Shown: positions 45,946-59,779, counted from the stretch's first letter. The stretch: 64,000 bases of DNA from Austropuccinia psidii (GCA_023105745.1 JALGQZ010000017.1:2638001-2702000); one strand, 5' to 3'. Notes: generated by a model from the letters alone, not told the origin. Program-made: numbers and translations.

Positions 45946-48900
45946 TTACTTTGTAATATTGGTGTTTCTAGTGTGTCTGAATCTTCTGAGGAGTTTGGTA
46001 GCTTCTGGTATATCTTTTTCTTCTAACCATTCATCTTCACAAGTTGGGTCACTGTACCTAACAAGGTATTCCCTTACTTTCTTGGTTCTTAATTTGCTTT
46101 CTTTAAGAACTTTGGTTATTTTCTTAGGACCAGATGTCTCAATAGGAGGTATAACTTGGGGAGTCTTATTCCTCAAGGGAAATTTCTCAGCATCACTAGA
46201 TTTATATGGTTTTATCAAGCTCACTGGAAATGTAGGATGGTTATTGCTAAGTTCTTCAGATAACTCTACTTCAACAGCATTTTCTCCATGGAGGGCTTTA
46301 ATCACAAAAGGTCCTGCAAAGGAGTCTTTTAACTTTTTACATCCTTTGATGTTATTGAAGTTAGTGGTGGATACAAGAACTAGGTCCCCCACTTTGAAAT
46401 CTGGGGTTGCATGTGATTTATCCCATTTGTCTTTAGCATATGCAAAAGAGTCCTCCATGAACCTTACTGCATGCTTTCTAGCTTTGTCTAGCATTCCTTT
46501 GAAGCTAGCCGCTGTGGGATGTATTTCAATTAAGTCTTTCCTCAAGGAATCTTGGGGTAACTTGGGGTTCCATCCTTTTTCTAGAATAGTAGGAGTCTGA
46601 TTGGTACTGGCATGGATTGATGTTTTATATGCTAATTCCAGTGCTGGCAACAGAGTACACCAATCATGGGTAAATCCATCACAATCTTTGAATTCAAGGC
46701 CATATGCACAAAATCTTCTCACCATGTCTTCTAAGGTTTGGATCATCCTTTCAGCCAGGTCATCAGTTTGTGGGTGGTAGGCTGTAGAGAAAGACAGTTT
46801 AGTGCCAAATAATTGGTGAAGATTTTTCCATAGTGCTGAAGTGAATTTGGGATCTCTATCACTGATGATATTTGTAAATATCCCAGTCCATGACACTACT
46901 CTATTCCATATATGAAGAGCTGTATCCATTGCTGTATCATCTTTGTGACATGGTAAAAAGATTGGGGTTTAACTGAATCTGTCCACAATTACTAGGCAAG
47001 AATTATAGCTTCTGTCACCTCCTGGTGGTAGGCCAGTTACCCAATTCATATGGACAATTTCCCAAGGTCTGTTTGGTTCTTGGATTTTTATCATATTTCC
47101 AAGTCTTTTGCCAGTGGATTTATTTGCCTTTTGGCATCTGTCACAGGTTTTGCAATACTCTGAAACATCTTTCTGCCACATTGGCCACCATATGCAAGTC
47201 TTTACTTTCTCTCTTGTTCTGTCTTCAGAAAGATGTCCTGAAAAGAGACTATCATGGCATGCTTTCAGTACAAGATTGATTAATGACCTGTCTACAACTA
47301 TCATGACACATGTGTGCTTGGTTCTGTGGTAAATTATACCATCCAGTAGGTGAAATCTTCCTTCATCATGAGATTCTCTCCATAATTCATCCAAGGAATG
47401 TATTAGAGAGTTGTCTTTACAGTCTTTGTTAAGTAATTGGCATAAGATGCTACAATTCTTATCTTGAGTGTAACTGCTTCTGACTTCTTCAAAGAAGGTG
47501 GTGTTCAAGTCTGTAACACTTATTCCTTCTATTGGAATTTGTGGTGAAGCTTCTTCTGGTACATAAGCAGGATTATCAATATTATTTGGTAATGGCCATC
47601 TGCTTAGTCCATCTGCATTCTTATGAATATTCCCATCCTTATGAACAATAGTCATATTTCCTCTGTATTATTGTATGGCTATTTGCCATCTGAGCATGTG
47701 TCTGTTGGGTGTTTTCATGTTCAAAAGTGATTTGACAGCTGTACAATCTGTTATCACTTCAAAAACACATCCCTCTAAGAAGTAGTTCAATTTCTCCAAG
47801 GCCCAGACAAGGCACAGACATTCCATCTGACTTGCTCCATATCTGGCTTCAGTTGGTTTGATTTGTCTGGATATGAAACATATGGGTCCTTCTACAGGTT
47901 TATCATTTATGATATGAACTTGGTGAAGTGCAGCACCTAGTCCATCGCCTGATGCATCAATATACAGTTTGAAAGGCAGTTTAAAGTCTGGCATCAGTAA
48001 GAGTGGAGCAGTGGTCAATGCTTCTCTTGGAGACTCAAAAGCTTTTACTCTGTCAACAGTCATTTCAAATACTGTGTCTTTGTCACACAACTTATAAAGT
48101 GGTCTTGCTATGGATGCAAAATCTTTAATGTGTTGCCTGTAATATCCTGCAAAACCTTAGAATGACTGAATTTCCTTCTTATTCTGAGGCATGGGTTTTA
48201 ACAATACTGCTGCAACTTTGTTTTTGTCAATTCCAAGGGACAAACCGGATACAACATGTCCTAGTTCTTTAAGTTCTTTAAATCCAAAATGGCATTTCTT
48301 CAAGGAGATTTTCATGCTGACTGATTGAATTTTTGTCAGAACTCTGGACAATCTGTACATGTGCTCTTCCCAAGTCTTGGAACAGACAATAATATCATCA
48401 ATGTAAATGATTAACCATCCCTCTGAGAGTTCTTCAGGGAAAACTTCATTCATCATTCTTTGGAAGTGTGAAGGTGCATTTTTAATACCAAAGGGCATCC
48501 TCAAGTATTCATACACTCCACAATGAACTATAATTCTCAGGTATTTTCTTGCTCTTGGTGTCACCACATTTTGATGGAATCCTTTAAGGGCATCCATAGT
48601 GGTTATATACACTGCTTGAGATATTTGAGTAAGGGAAATTTGGATTTTTGGTATTGGGTATCTGGCTGGAACAGTGTAAGTGTTCAGAGCTCTAAAGTCC
48701 CCAACCATTCTGGATTTTCCATTATGCCACGCCACTATGACTGGTGTAGTTATTTCTACTTCTTCATTGTGGCCTACTTTTCTTATTACACCAAGGTCCA
48801 GAAGTTCTTTGATATGAATTTCTAGAGCTTCTCTTGATTTTGGACTTGCTAGATAAGCAGGTCTTCTTAGGAGTGGTGGATAAGGTCTCTCTATGTTAAG

Positions 48901-51869
48901 AATGATGTCAACTTCATGACCAATAATTGCTCCTAGAGGTTCTTTGTCTGTAGCAAATGCTCCTCTGTGGTCATACAAAAGGGAAGAAAGTTCATTTTCT
49001 TGTTTATCAGTCAGATGAGGCTTATTTCAGCCTCATTTAACTGTTCAGACTTGAATTTCTCTAATTCTAAGTTGACTGGTGATACTTTGTTTACTGTAAT
49101 TTGTCTTTTAAATGGTAAAAAGGCAAATTTTTGGCGCTTATTGTCTCCAATAGTAAAGTATCTGTCTTTGTTATTATTTAAATCTATCCCATACATGATT
49201 AAATAGTCATTTCTCAATATAAAATGGGTACTAGAGAAATTTTCCATAACAACAAATTCAACTGTGATCCTTAAATTCCCATTTATGTGTGGGAATATGA
49301 CATTGGTCTCAAAGATTCCTAATGATTTCATTGGGTTACTTGCACTGTTGAATTTTATACCATCAATTGGTAACAATTGGTCTTCAAAATTTGGTACACA
49401 AGTCTTAAGAAAAGATTTTCCAACACAAGAGCAGAGAGCTCCTGGGTCAAGCAAATGTTTGGTGGGCTTGTTGTCAATCACCACTTCTGTTATACAGGAG
49501 TTACCAGCTGTATAACCTTTCCCTTTGTTTGGTTTTGTCTTCATAAGTTGTGCATCTTGAATTTTTGATAAATCAACTTGACCATTGCTCAATTGTGGCA
49601 AGTGGGAATAAGATTCCATGATGTCAAAAGTGGCATTGATATTTTCTATATCTTTTGAAGATTCAGAAAATATGGATGACTTATCATCTGAATTGTCTTC
49701 AATTATGTCTTCTTTTTCAACATCTGGTTCCTTTTCAATGTCAATTTCATTGATTTTCCCCCTTTTTGGACATGTATTGGCTAAATGGGTGGTGCTTTGG
49801 AAAATATGGCACTTTCTGCCTGTATCTGCAGATTTATACTTAATATTACTAGAATTTTCTTTGGGGTTTTTGTCCACAGAATCTTTCCAAGGTGTATTAA
49901 ACCTTGTTTCGAGATTCACCCTACTAGAACCAATTTTGGTTCTGGTGGTTACTTCTTCTAGTATATTGATAATATCCTCTGCTGAAAATTGTTCAGTAGT
50001 TCTGCTTTTGACAGCATGCTCTAACTCACCTCCACATTGTCTCAGAATTTTTCTATGGATCATAAAGTCTGACATGTCAGGATATAATGCTGTTAATCTG
50101 TCTTTTTGTTGGCAAAAACATGGTAAAGCTTTGTATTTATCAGCATTAAATTTGGCAGATTCAAAGGCTGTTTCAATTTTAAACCTCCAAGCATCATTTG
50201 CCCATTTGTTGATGATTTGGGTTTTCCACCAAGTCCAACTCTGGTGTCCATGTGCTTGTCTTATTTTGATGTACCATCTGTGAGCTGATCTGGTGAACAA
50301 GGTGTTAAACCTGGCTGTTACCAATCTGTCTGGTAATTCAAAATCCTCTTTGATCATGTCAATACCTCTAATGAATTCCATATGGTCATACTCTCCTTCA
50401 CCACTGAAGTGAGGCCATTCTTTAAGTTTTGGAACTTCTTTCAAGAGTGCTTGGCCCATTGATGGTACCAAGTTATGAAAAGAAGTGGATAATTCAATTT
50501 TTAATTGTGAATTATCAGGATCCAATACTTGTGGATTTGGAATTCTTGTGCCCTCATTTTGATTCAGAGGTGTGGACATTCTTGGTAAGGTGTTCAGTAT
50601 TTGTTCAATGTCATTCATTTTACTGTTGCTACACCTTTGGGAATTTCTGTATTCATGTTGGAAGCTTTGTATTAAATTTATGACTTCAATTTTATACATG
50701 TCTTCTTTATGTGTCAGTTCTTGCCATAACTCTGTCTGTCTTGTATTATCAGCAGTGACTTGATTCAATTTCATTGATAATTTTGATACTTCTTCTTGTG
50801 AAGCATCAAAACACTTTTTCAAGGCAATGGTATATGTCTTTACTTAAGTAAATGAATTTGAAATGTCATCAAGGACTTTCTTGTTATCTGTTTTGATAAT
50901 ATTTATGGCTTGTTTAATTCTTGTTTCAATTATGTCATCAATATTGAATTTAGAATATTTATATGTTAATTCTTTAATAATGGCAGATTGTTCATTTATT
51001 TTATTGTTAGAAGAATTATCATTATTGGAATTTTTAATTGTCCTTAAAAAGTTTTCAAAACACATAAGTGTTTCATTAATTTGGCACAGACTCAGGTTGT
51101 TTGTTTTAATGTTGTTACAAATGGTTTCATTTTTATCAGAAAGATGTTTTTTCACGTCATTTATAGCATTATACAACTCTGGGATGGAATCAAATATGTC
51201 AGAGATCAATTCTGGAACCTTAATCTGGCTTCCTCCTTCCTCTGTAATCCCATAATGGTTCTGGCCATCTGAAATACATTTTCCATGGCATCCTGATGAA
51301 TCTTTGGGATTCTGTAGCCCCGGCTGTAAGGTTTTGGGGCTGGTGCCTTCCCTTTGCCCTTGTTTGGAGTTTGTGGCTGCTTTTTCACGTTGGAATTGCT
51401 GCTGCTGGCCACTGGGGCTGTGTTTGGCACTGGTTTGGGTGGTGAAGGGTTGTTTTTCCTCCATTCTAGTGTCAAAGACATCATGTTTTTCTTCTCCATT
51501 AATGGATGCCATCCATTGAGCAATTTGCAAGTGTTGGGATGGCCCAAGAATTTTCTTACTGTCAGGTAAGAATTCATGCAATTTTTCCACAGGTCTGCAA
51601 GGATCTGGTACTCCTTGAATTGAAGTGCATTGTTGTATGCACTGTGGCTGACTTTGTATATGTCCACAGAGGCTTGTTGTGGCAGTGTCAGCTCTTTTTG
51701 AAGGTAAAATAGTATTATCAGCTTCAGAGTGACCTAATTTAGTTGTTTGGAAGTCATCAACTGACCCTTTTCCTTCTGTACCTGATTGGCCTCTGTCATA
51801 ATCACGTCTATTACCTTTTTGGGAGCTGCTTGAGGGGTTGTAGCTTGCTCCTGACCTGGTTGAAGGCAT
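45946..51869 (-). pseudogene. gag-pol: Element A2 Gag-Pol, several stops and a frameshift
   Basis: Same domain order as A1: Gag from ATG 51869, CCHC region with the second Cys changed (CHIFQSTTHLANTC), protease with D-P-G (49440-49448), reverse transcriptase (48157-48978) with YIDD, RNase H (47668-48090), integrase (46969-47655 and 45946-46929), chromodomain-like tail. Lesions: stops at 50844, 48157, 47668 and 46969, and a one-base deletion near 49016. The stop at 47668 sits at the same codon as in A1. At 49735, where A1 has a stop, A2 keeps a Lys codon, so each copy has its own lesions as well as the shared one. Both were made from a related, already defective source. Confidence 0.92.
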
Positions 51870-52118
51870 AATTATGGTTTAAAAATGCTTAAAATAGTAT
51901 TTTTACGTCAAAAAACTTATTATTGGCCAAATTTTTAGCTTTATGAAGGGTATTAATTATGTCCAAATTAATCAATTAAGAAGATATTGGTTCAGGTTGG
52001 TTATTTTGAGTCACAATAACAGTACTATTATGATCAGAATTGACAGCACTGGCAGGGATAATGCTGGTTACTGTTGAGGCTATTTCAATGTTTTCTTGTC
52101 TTACCACGTTGTCAGACA
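51206..52118 (-). pseudogene. A2 accessory frame with broken splice donor
   Basis: This is the counterpart of the A1 spliced frame. The overlapping exon is recognisable down to a stop at 51206, but it has a nonsense TAG at 51734-51736. The upstream exon (51921-52118) has an in-frame stop. The donor that is GTAAGT in A1 reads ATAAGT here (base 51920), so splicing should fail. The acceptor CTTCAACCAG is kept because it overlaps the Gag start. Confidence 0.62.
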
Positions 52119-52343
52119 CTAAAATTAATGAAAAAACCAATTAATTAAGTAAAAAAAAGGTTATTTCAAAAAAAGAAATAAAATATAAGCCTCACTTATA
52201 ATATGAAAAAAATTATTTTTTATGGATTTTTTGGATTATAAGTATTTTTTATATGCTTTGAAATTTTTCAATATGAGAAAAAAAGATTTAAAAAGAGTAA
52301 AAAAAATATGTCACAGGTAAAATATCACGGCTGGGCCCCTAAA

Positions 52344-54164
52344 TGTAAGGTGTGGATATGAAACTTTGATTAAAAATCAAGTACTTTTCCTGTCCTCAAA
52401 ATTTGTATAAGGTAAAATTCAATTAAAAATAGTAAGAAATAGTATTTTTAAGAGAAAACACGCCAATTTTATTGTTTATAGCTTTATTAGTATAAAACAA
52501 TAATATTATAAAAATTTATTGTTTTACCAACAATAAAAATTTATCCAAAAAATACTCTACAAGAGATATTTTAACGTTACAAAAGAAATTTCTTCAAGAG
52601 CAATTTCAATTGGAATTAATTGAGCAAAGAACTGAAAGCAATTAATTAAAGAACAGAGTCTTTTAAAAAGAATATTAAAGAGAAAACACGCCCAAAAGTG
52701 ACCAGAGTGAATTTGGAAACAAAGTGACAAAGTTTACAGTGATGAAAGATGCTTTAATTCACTTATGGGGTGGTTCAGGGGTAAAAATGATTATAAGAGT
52801 TACAAAAAATGATTATAATGATTTTTTTCACGTGGTTAAAAGGATTAAAATGATTTAAAAATGGTGGTTGGAATCTTTGAATGATTGGTTTAACAGTGTT
52901 TAAACTAATTAATAAAAGGAAAAGATTCTAACATGAAGAGAAAAGTGGGGCAAAGAAGACATTTATTTATAGCCATCAATTCTCTTACTCCAAAAGTAAA
53001 TTTTACTCTTGTCAGTCGTGAGAAACAGTCTGACATCAGAAAAGCCAATTATGGCATCATTGAACCCTGGTTTAGGCCAAAAAAGGGCTAGTTTAAGCCA
53101 TTTTTCGCCATTTTTAGCCATTTTAGACCCTTCAATCAGCCATTACTATAGCAAGACCAGGCCTAGAGCCTTGAAAACACGTCAGAATGTGTGTCAGAGG
53201 CGTAGAAACCAGTTAAAACTGTTTTATTATGATTGTTTTATCTGAAGGGTAGTTTTACGCTCTTGGCAACAGCTAAAACTACCTCAGTTGGTATCAAAAC
53301 CTCATCATCAATTGAGTCCACAGACCCTGTAACTCAATTCCAGGCCAAAAGTGATGAACTTTTGCGTGAATTTTGACATCCCACGCCTGTCAGCAAGGAT
53401 TTTGGGGGTCTAGCTCCCCCTTGGAGCGGGAGTTCCTTTTCCCCCCCAAATTTAATCTTTCCAATTTATTTTTCCTTTAATTCCTCATCATGTATTATAC
53501 TTATAGCTTACATATGTAATTAAATTCAATTGTACAGTACAATACAGTAATAATTGACACCTCATATGTAAATCAAAGTTCACTTATGTAATACACACGC
53601 ATATTTTGACATTTCAATTGAATTCAATTGAAAATACTACAATTCCTCATAACTTCTAACCTAAACACAACACCTCAATTTTAACACAAAAATTGATGGT
53701 TAACACCACATGTGGTGTGAATTAAATTAAGGTTTTGAGGATTTTCAACTTTTGTATTGAAAATACTAAAAACTTAATTTAAGCTTATTTAGAGTTGAGT
53801 TACAAGAATTTCACTCAGAGGTGACCCCACCTGGTTTTTTATGAGGAATGCAATGGTGAAATAATTTTTATATATATTTATTTATTGGATAAAAAGTTAT
53901 AATAATTTTTATTTAACTTTTTTCCAAATTTATTTATTTTTTCACAATTTGGTTAAAATTTCATTTTTACTTAATTTTTTCAAGTATAAATGTAATTTTA
54001 TACTTACAAAATTTAATGTATTTTTTATTTTTAAATTGTAATTAATTTTTTATTTTTAATATAATTTTATATTTATATTTTGATTTTTATTTTAATAATA
54101 TAAATAAATTTATTTTTAATATTTGTGGTCTTTTGGGTATATGAAATTACCTCTAAGGCTCACA
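52344..54164 (-). mobile_element. Element A2 5' LTR
   Basis: 1821 bp, TGTGAGCC...CCTTACA on the minus strand. The primer binding site next to it (52326-52341) carries a TGG to TAG change relative to A1. The right flank CATTT differs by one base from the left flank CATTA. Confidence 0.94.
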
Positions 54165-54497
54165 CATTTTATGCTGGTAGGCCATGCAGTGTGGTTCCCA
54201 ACAAAAGTGGAGGAGCTCACAAATAGTCCAGGAAAATTATCCTAAAAATTGATTTATTAGACTTGAATGAGAGACTTGGTTCCCACTATTCATAAAATTT
54301 CTCTTGTTTACGTTTGAAATACTTCCTTTTGAGATCACTTCATTTTATCATAATAATAAGCTGTATTCTCAAGTTGAAATTATTACTGTAATTATTTTTC
54401 CCTTATGTCATCTTCCAACCCATGTCAATCCTGTTCACGTTCTGTTCATTACTGAAATAGTAACTCTACAATAAAATATATTTGAACACAGTCACCA
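54165..54497. other. No gene recognised; right flank of A2
   Basis: Unassigned AT-rich sequence between A2 and the family H reading. It may be upstream sequence of H. Confidence 0.45.
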
Positions 54498-57400
54498 ATG
54501 AGTCCCAACACTCCACTCACAACCCCTATTGAATCCTCAATGAATGTATCAGGTCTCAACATTGATGTGGGAAATGCGACTTCTCAAACTTCAAGCACTT
54601 GGTCAATCCTCAATATTTCTGTCACTCCAATTCCCCCAAATACCACTAATATACAAATGCATGTGTCTGAGGGGCCAGGAAGCATACCAAAAATCATACC
54701 AAAGGCTAATCCTCAATCAAAATTTCCATGTGACTTCCCCCTCAATCCAGCTCAGAATCTGGTGGCATACCAGGCACCTTTTGGGTGAAGTAAACAGCCA
54801 AACCTCAATATTCCTACAGGATCTCAGGTTAATGTGGGTCATTAAAAGAGGGTTTATTGTGGGAAAAAAAGACCATTGGAAAATGTTACTTGGAGTGGTC
54901 TTTTGAAGGGAAATCTGGGATTGATGTTTCATTGTAGTAAGTCATTTGAATTTCGGAGTATAAACTTTTTCATGATCTTATATATTTGTTTCATGGGTTA
55001 GATATGGCACCTAAAGGCAAGGAAGCTGGATCTGAGGAGCCAATTTAAGATTTTGAGTATAACCATCCTGTATTAATTATTTGATGTGTTAACTGGTAAT
55101 TTCATGGCAGGTGATGAGCTTTTTGCATCTTCACCTCTGGTCCATAAAGAAAAACTCACTGGACGTCATCATCCATATTCCTCTAAACAAAGAACAGCTC
55201 ATGCCAGTTCATTGAGAGCAAAAATTGTGGGTGATGAGGATGAAAACATGTCTTCCAATCACAGTGAAACAAATGATTAACCAAGGAGGGACAGTTTAAC
55301 AATGCATGAGGAGGGCACTTTGTCAAATAGTGAGTTCACTCACCCTCAAATGCCCATTGCAGAGAGTATGCTTGAGCAATAAAAGATCAGATGGCAATGA
55401 AAGCAGGCTCACAAAGCTCAAAATGTGGCAAAATGTGCAAGCCAGAAGGAGAAACAAAGATGGCTGAAAGCAGAACTTCCAGAAAACTTCCATGGGATGA
55501 GATCAGCTGTACACACCCATTTCCTGTTCCTACTCAAAGTTAGGGATAAGGATTTTGCCTCACTACCAGCACCACCCAGCACAAAAGAGTGTAAAATTTC
55601 AATTCAAGTTTCTGGTCATTGTCACAGGGGCCCTTCCAAGTGAAGAGGGCCTGGTACTCAGTAAACTGGGACTCACTTATGGAGGGCTCAGGATATGGTA
55701 AGAGAGAAAATACACTTAAGAGTGAAAAGAGATGAATTACTGAAATAAAGAATATAAGAAAGCAGAAACAAAAAAAATAAGAGTAAATAATAGAAGAGCC
55801 AACCACAAAAAAGTCCAAGTCTACTGTTTCAACCTGTCAGAATGGCAAGAGAAGGGTTAATAAGGATATGGCCACCCAGCTCATACTGTACAGGCAAAGA
55901 GAGAAAACAAAAAGCCTAACTTAATCTTAAATAAGCTTAATACCTAAAATAAGGATAAGAATATTCATTAAGTAATAAATAAACTAAATTAATTAACTGG
56001 GGAAAAGTTCCCAGGGGCGAGAAAGAGGCACTGGTATATGTGAGAATCACCAGCCCTGATCCAGAGGAAGAGTTTTCATGAGAGTAATTGAGTATTGAAT
56101 TGAGTATGGCCAATACAGGTCCTGTACAGCTGTACAGAACCTGTACAAGAGGTGTGGTAAAGTTGAGTGATCATACAGTTTCATAATGGTGTATCCAAAC
56201 TGTTTTGGGTGAATCCAACCTGTACAGATGTTGACAGGCTGTATTGAGGTACCAAGCTGTCTGCAGGTTTCAGCAAGGAAGATTTCTGAAACTGAATGCT
56301 AATGCAGATAGTGGATTTGCTGATTTGAGGTGTTTGAGTGGGTGTATTAGTGAATACCCTTACCCCTGGTGAGTGGTTGGAGGTCTCAATAAAACAGCCA
56401 GAAATTGCTGGGTTTTCTGCTCCATTGGCATACAAGGGTTCCGCCCCTTGGGGGTTCCTTGTAGGCTCCTGTTGTGACTAATGTAACTCCATGAGGGTGA
56501 CATGGGTAATACCATCAGTAACATGCACTTCGGGATGCAGTGCCCCAAACCTGGGGGTACTGTCACATGGTGGAATGTGATCTACAACTTGCCAGGATTA
56601 ATAGGTCTTTCAAACGGTTTAATAGCCTTTTTGGCAAGAGCTCCTTTTGCTGAGGTCTTGCAGACAGCATTGTGACAGTCATCTGGAATATGTCCCCAAG
56701 GATGTTTTTAATGAGACATCAACACAGGTTCAGTCTCAGGGTTTCCAAAGCTACTGCAAAAATGAGCTCCACCAGCTAGGAATAAAGCAATTCATTTGGG
56801 ACTGGGAGAGCTCATTGAAACATCCTTTCAAAAAGCTGATGTCTATGTTGTGTTACCATACCTTCTGTCTCACATTTGTCAGCACCAAGTATCATCATTA
56901 CTGTTGGAACATGGATGATAGTAAATACGGGGTCATTGCTACTTCAATGGAGCAATATTTTGCTTATTTGAAAGGATAATTGAAGTCTATTCAAAAGGGT
57001 GTGGAGTATTTGGTAAAAAAGAAGGAGAATCAAAAGCTTGCAAACCTTTTTAAGAGGGTTAGTTACTGTATTGCTTCTTCATTGTGAAGAAAGTTTGATG
57101 ATAATCTAATTTATTATGTTCAGACCTGTGAGAGACATTGTGAATGGTGTGATATGGCTAAATTTCCCACTATAGCATCATAATTCAATCACCCTTGAGT
57201 ATGGGCACATACTTAGGAGGTAGTGGAAAATGGATGTCAAGTTTACCGCAGAGTGGGATTATGCTGGTGCTCACACTTATGTAATGAGTTGGTATTAAAA
57301 ATGGATAGAGAAATAGATTTTTGTAATCAGATTAAAAAAGGTTAAAAACACCATTGATTGATTACCAGAAATTAGATCAATTGATGATGGGTATATCCCT

Positions 57401-57540
57401 GAAGGGGTATCTTTTCAGGTATTTGATCAAGATTGGCTCAAAGTTTGCAGTAAGATGCAGACTCTTTCCCTCAAGATACTTGACATGCCAGTTCTTAGCT
57501 CAAATGTAAATGCTCTTCAATGAGTTAGGAAAAGAAATGT
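54498..57540 (+). pseudogene. Family H protein gene, decayed and split by LTR F1
   Basis: A long plus-strand gene is readable in pieces. 54498-54788 is Ser/Thr/Pro/Asn-rich. From about 55086 to 55280 comes VLTGNFMAGDELFASSPLVH..., ending in an acidic stretch. 55425-55619 has KQRWLKAELPENFHGMRSAV and LFLLKVRDKDF. After LTR F1 it resumes at 56683 (YVPKDVFNE), with WDWESS and FVSTKYHHYCWN. A Cys-rich end from 57127 (CERHCEWCDM, then GLCWCSHLC) reaches about 57540. I recognise this as a high-copy uncharacterised A. psidii protein, not any known transposase. The Cys/His spacing suggests zinc binding (inference). Several stops make this copy dead. Confidence 0.62.
55620..56677 (+). mobile_element. 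Solo LTR F1
   Basis: 1058 bp, TGTCACAGGGGCCC...GCATTGTGACA, with inverted tips TGTCACA/TGTGACA and a perfect target duplication GTCAT at 55615-55619 and 56678-56682. Removing it restores the family H reading (SGH then LEYVPKD). A partial relative is at 37191-37945. An internal GGGGGTACTGTCACA (near 56540-56555) repeats the LTR start motif. Confidence 0.88.
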
Positions 57541-57825
57541 ATAGCTCATTTACATATTAAGCTTTTGTGAATTGTTTGTGAAGGTTGAATACAATCTGAT
57601 TATTATTTATTAAATGTGCAAAATCCTGATAATTAAAATAGAATTTAAACAATATGATTTTGCATATACTGTAATATGGTGACCCTTATTAAGATTTGTC
57701 TTTTTTTCATTTTCAATGAGGAAATATTGAAGAAGCTGCATCCATATCATGGTAATAATAATTGTGGACCTGTGACAGGGTGAAAAGGAGTTATCAACTT
57801 TGTCAAACACAAATCAGATAATATA
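57541..57825. other. No gene recognised; left flank of C2
   Basis: AT-rich flank between family H and element C2. The last bases before the LTR are ATATA (57821-57825), the expected left target-site copy; its partner lies outside the window. Confidence 0.45.
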
Positions 57826-59777
57826 TGTGAACCTTTGAGATATGACCACATACCCAAAAGGGTCACAAGAAATATTTAAAATAATTATACCTTAAAACTA
57901 TAAAACTGCCATAAATAGGCATAAAACATGGTTTAACTTATAAGCCAATGAATAAGCATGTGAAATAAATTAAATCATTGGATTACTCATGGTAAAATAA
58001 ACATATACCATTTTTATGGCATATCTGTAAAGTCAATATTTAATGAGTTATAAGTAATAACACCTTATAAAAAACATGAATCCTTAATTATTTCAGGTGC
58101 CAATGAAATAACATGTAAAATTAATTGAACCATTGGATTCCCCATAACATTCTACACATAAAACAATTCAGAAACTAATCTCCAAAGTCAATACCTAAGG
58201 AGTTAAGCTGAATATATGCACTTTTTTGGTCAACACATATATTCAAGGATTTTAGCTAATATCTTTTGAAAAATACATGATAGAGTGATAAACCAAAAAG
58301 AAAGTCACCACGTGACTACTGTAGGAACACAGAAACAAACTTTATTTCATAAGTTATAAAAAAGGTTAAAACCTGTAATGAATTATTGATTAAAATCAAG
58401 AGCTGTTGACCACTTTGTTGTGAAAGTGGTCCAAACTTAAAAAAAAAGTACACATTCAGATTCTACTAGTTTATTTCTGAAGAATGACGTATTTTTTATT
58501 ACAATATTAAAGGTATAATCCCTTGAAATCATGGTTTGAATTTTAAAATATTAGATTTCAACAGAAAGGATGAGTTACAAGAAAAATCATCAAAAATAGA
58601 ATTTGATGAGGTAATAAAATGCTCTTGGAAATGTAATGAGGACATGCCAAGCTATCAGAATCCATTCCCAGAATAGCTATAGCATGTAGAATTTAAGAGT
58701 TATTAATGATCAAATTTTAAGCTTAAATTTGATCATTTAAGATCACTCACTGTAATCTTATTTTTAATTTAACAGTCATATAAGTGATAAAGCTGGTGAA
58801 TACTATTATGATATGATTAATACTAATAAAATCCACGAATTTTAGGCAGCTGAAAAGCCTATGATGTCATCAAACTTAGAGTTATAGTGATAACTCTAAA
58901 TAATGGCATAATTATGAGGTAAGATGGTTTGATCATGATATAATCATCACCAAACCATAAAATATTTATTTATTCTAGTAGAAAGCAACTTTACACGTCT
59001 ACTAGAAGCCTGCTTGACTCTAGGAGGGAGCATTTACTATAAATAGAACTCTTTTTACTCTGTTTTCCTCTCAGATGCTTACAAAACACTAAAATATTGA
59101 AATCAAAAGGTAATTTCTTTTTTTATATATATAAAACTCTTATATTATTGAAAACCAAAGATAATATTATTATGCTCATCATCTTTGACGTGATTATTAT
59201 ATTTATTTAACTGTGTTGTTTAAAATTCTCTTAAAAACCTCAATTCCATGTAAGATCAAGAATATTTGTAATTTCTCTCAAAATGTATTGTAAATACAAT
59301 TTAAAAAGGTTTTATTTACATTTTTTGGCATAAAAGTATTCAAAATTATTATATTAAGTATCAAAAGTAGGTTATTTCTTCTTATTATGATAATTTTCTC
59401 TCTATTATTACTTTAAATAATTCTATAATTAATATAGATAGTATTTATATTAGTTCATAACTTTATTATTAGTAATATTATTTTTATTAACTGTTTTTTA
59501 TTAATAAAAAAAAATTTTTCATGCCTTTTATATTTTTTGGTAACAATAATAAAGTTCTCTTAAATATATCAATTACCTTATATTAATATATTTATTTGTT
59601 ATATTATTTTTTCATAATATAAATTATATTATTATATTTATTAAATAATATAATTATTTTTACACCATAATTATAATAATTATTTTTATCTTATTTATTT
59701 CATTTATAAGGACATTCATAGTAAAATAAGTAAAATATTAGTAATTTTTACTTATTTTTTCATAGTCAAACCTTACA
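57826..59777 (+). mobile_element. Element C2 5' LTR
   Basis: 1952 bp, TGTGAACCTTTGAGATA...CAAACCTTACA. It is homologous to LTR C1 and followed by a primer binding site and a Gag-Pol region, so it is the 5' LTR of a plus-strand element. The TATA box is at 59037-59046. Confidence 0.93.
59037..59046 (+). promoter_or_regulatory. TATA box of LTR C2
   Basis: CTATAAATAG, the same as in LTR C1, followed by a pyrimidine-rich CTCTTTTTACTCTGTTTTCCTC. Likely core promoter of the C2 RNA. Confidence 0.6.
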
Positions 59778-59779
59778 TG

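Noticed and set aside
58441..59777. Possible RIP or targeted mutation of LTR C
   Set aside because: C1 and C2 differ by many kinds of substitutions and small indels without a visible dinucleotide bias.
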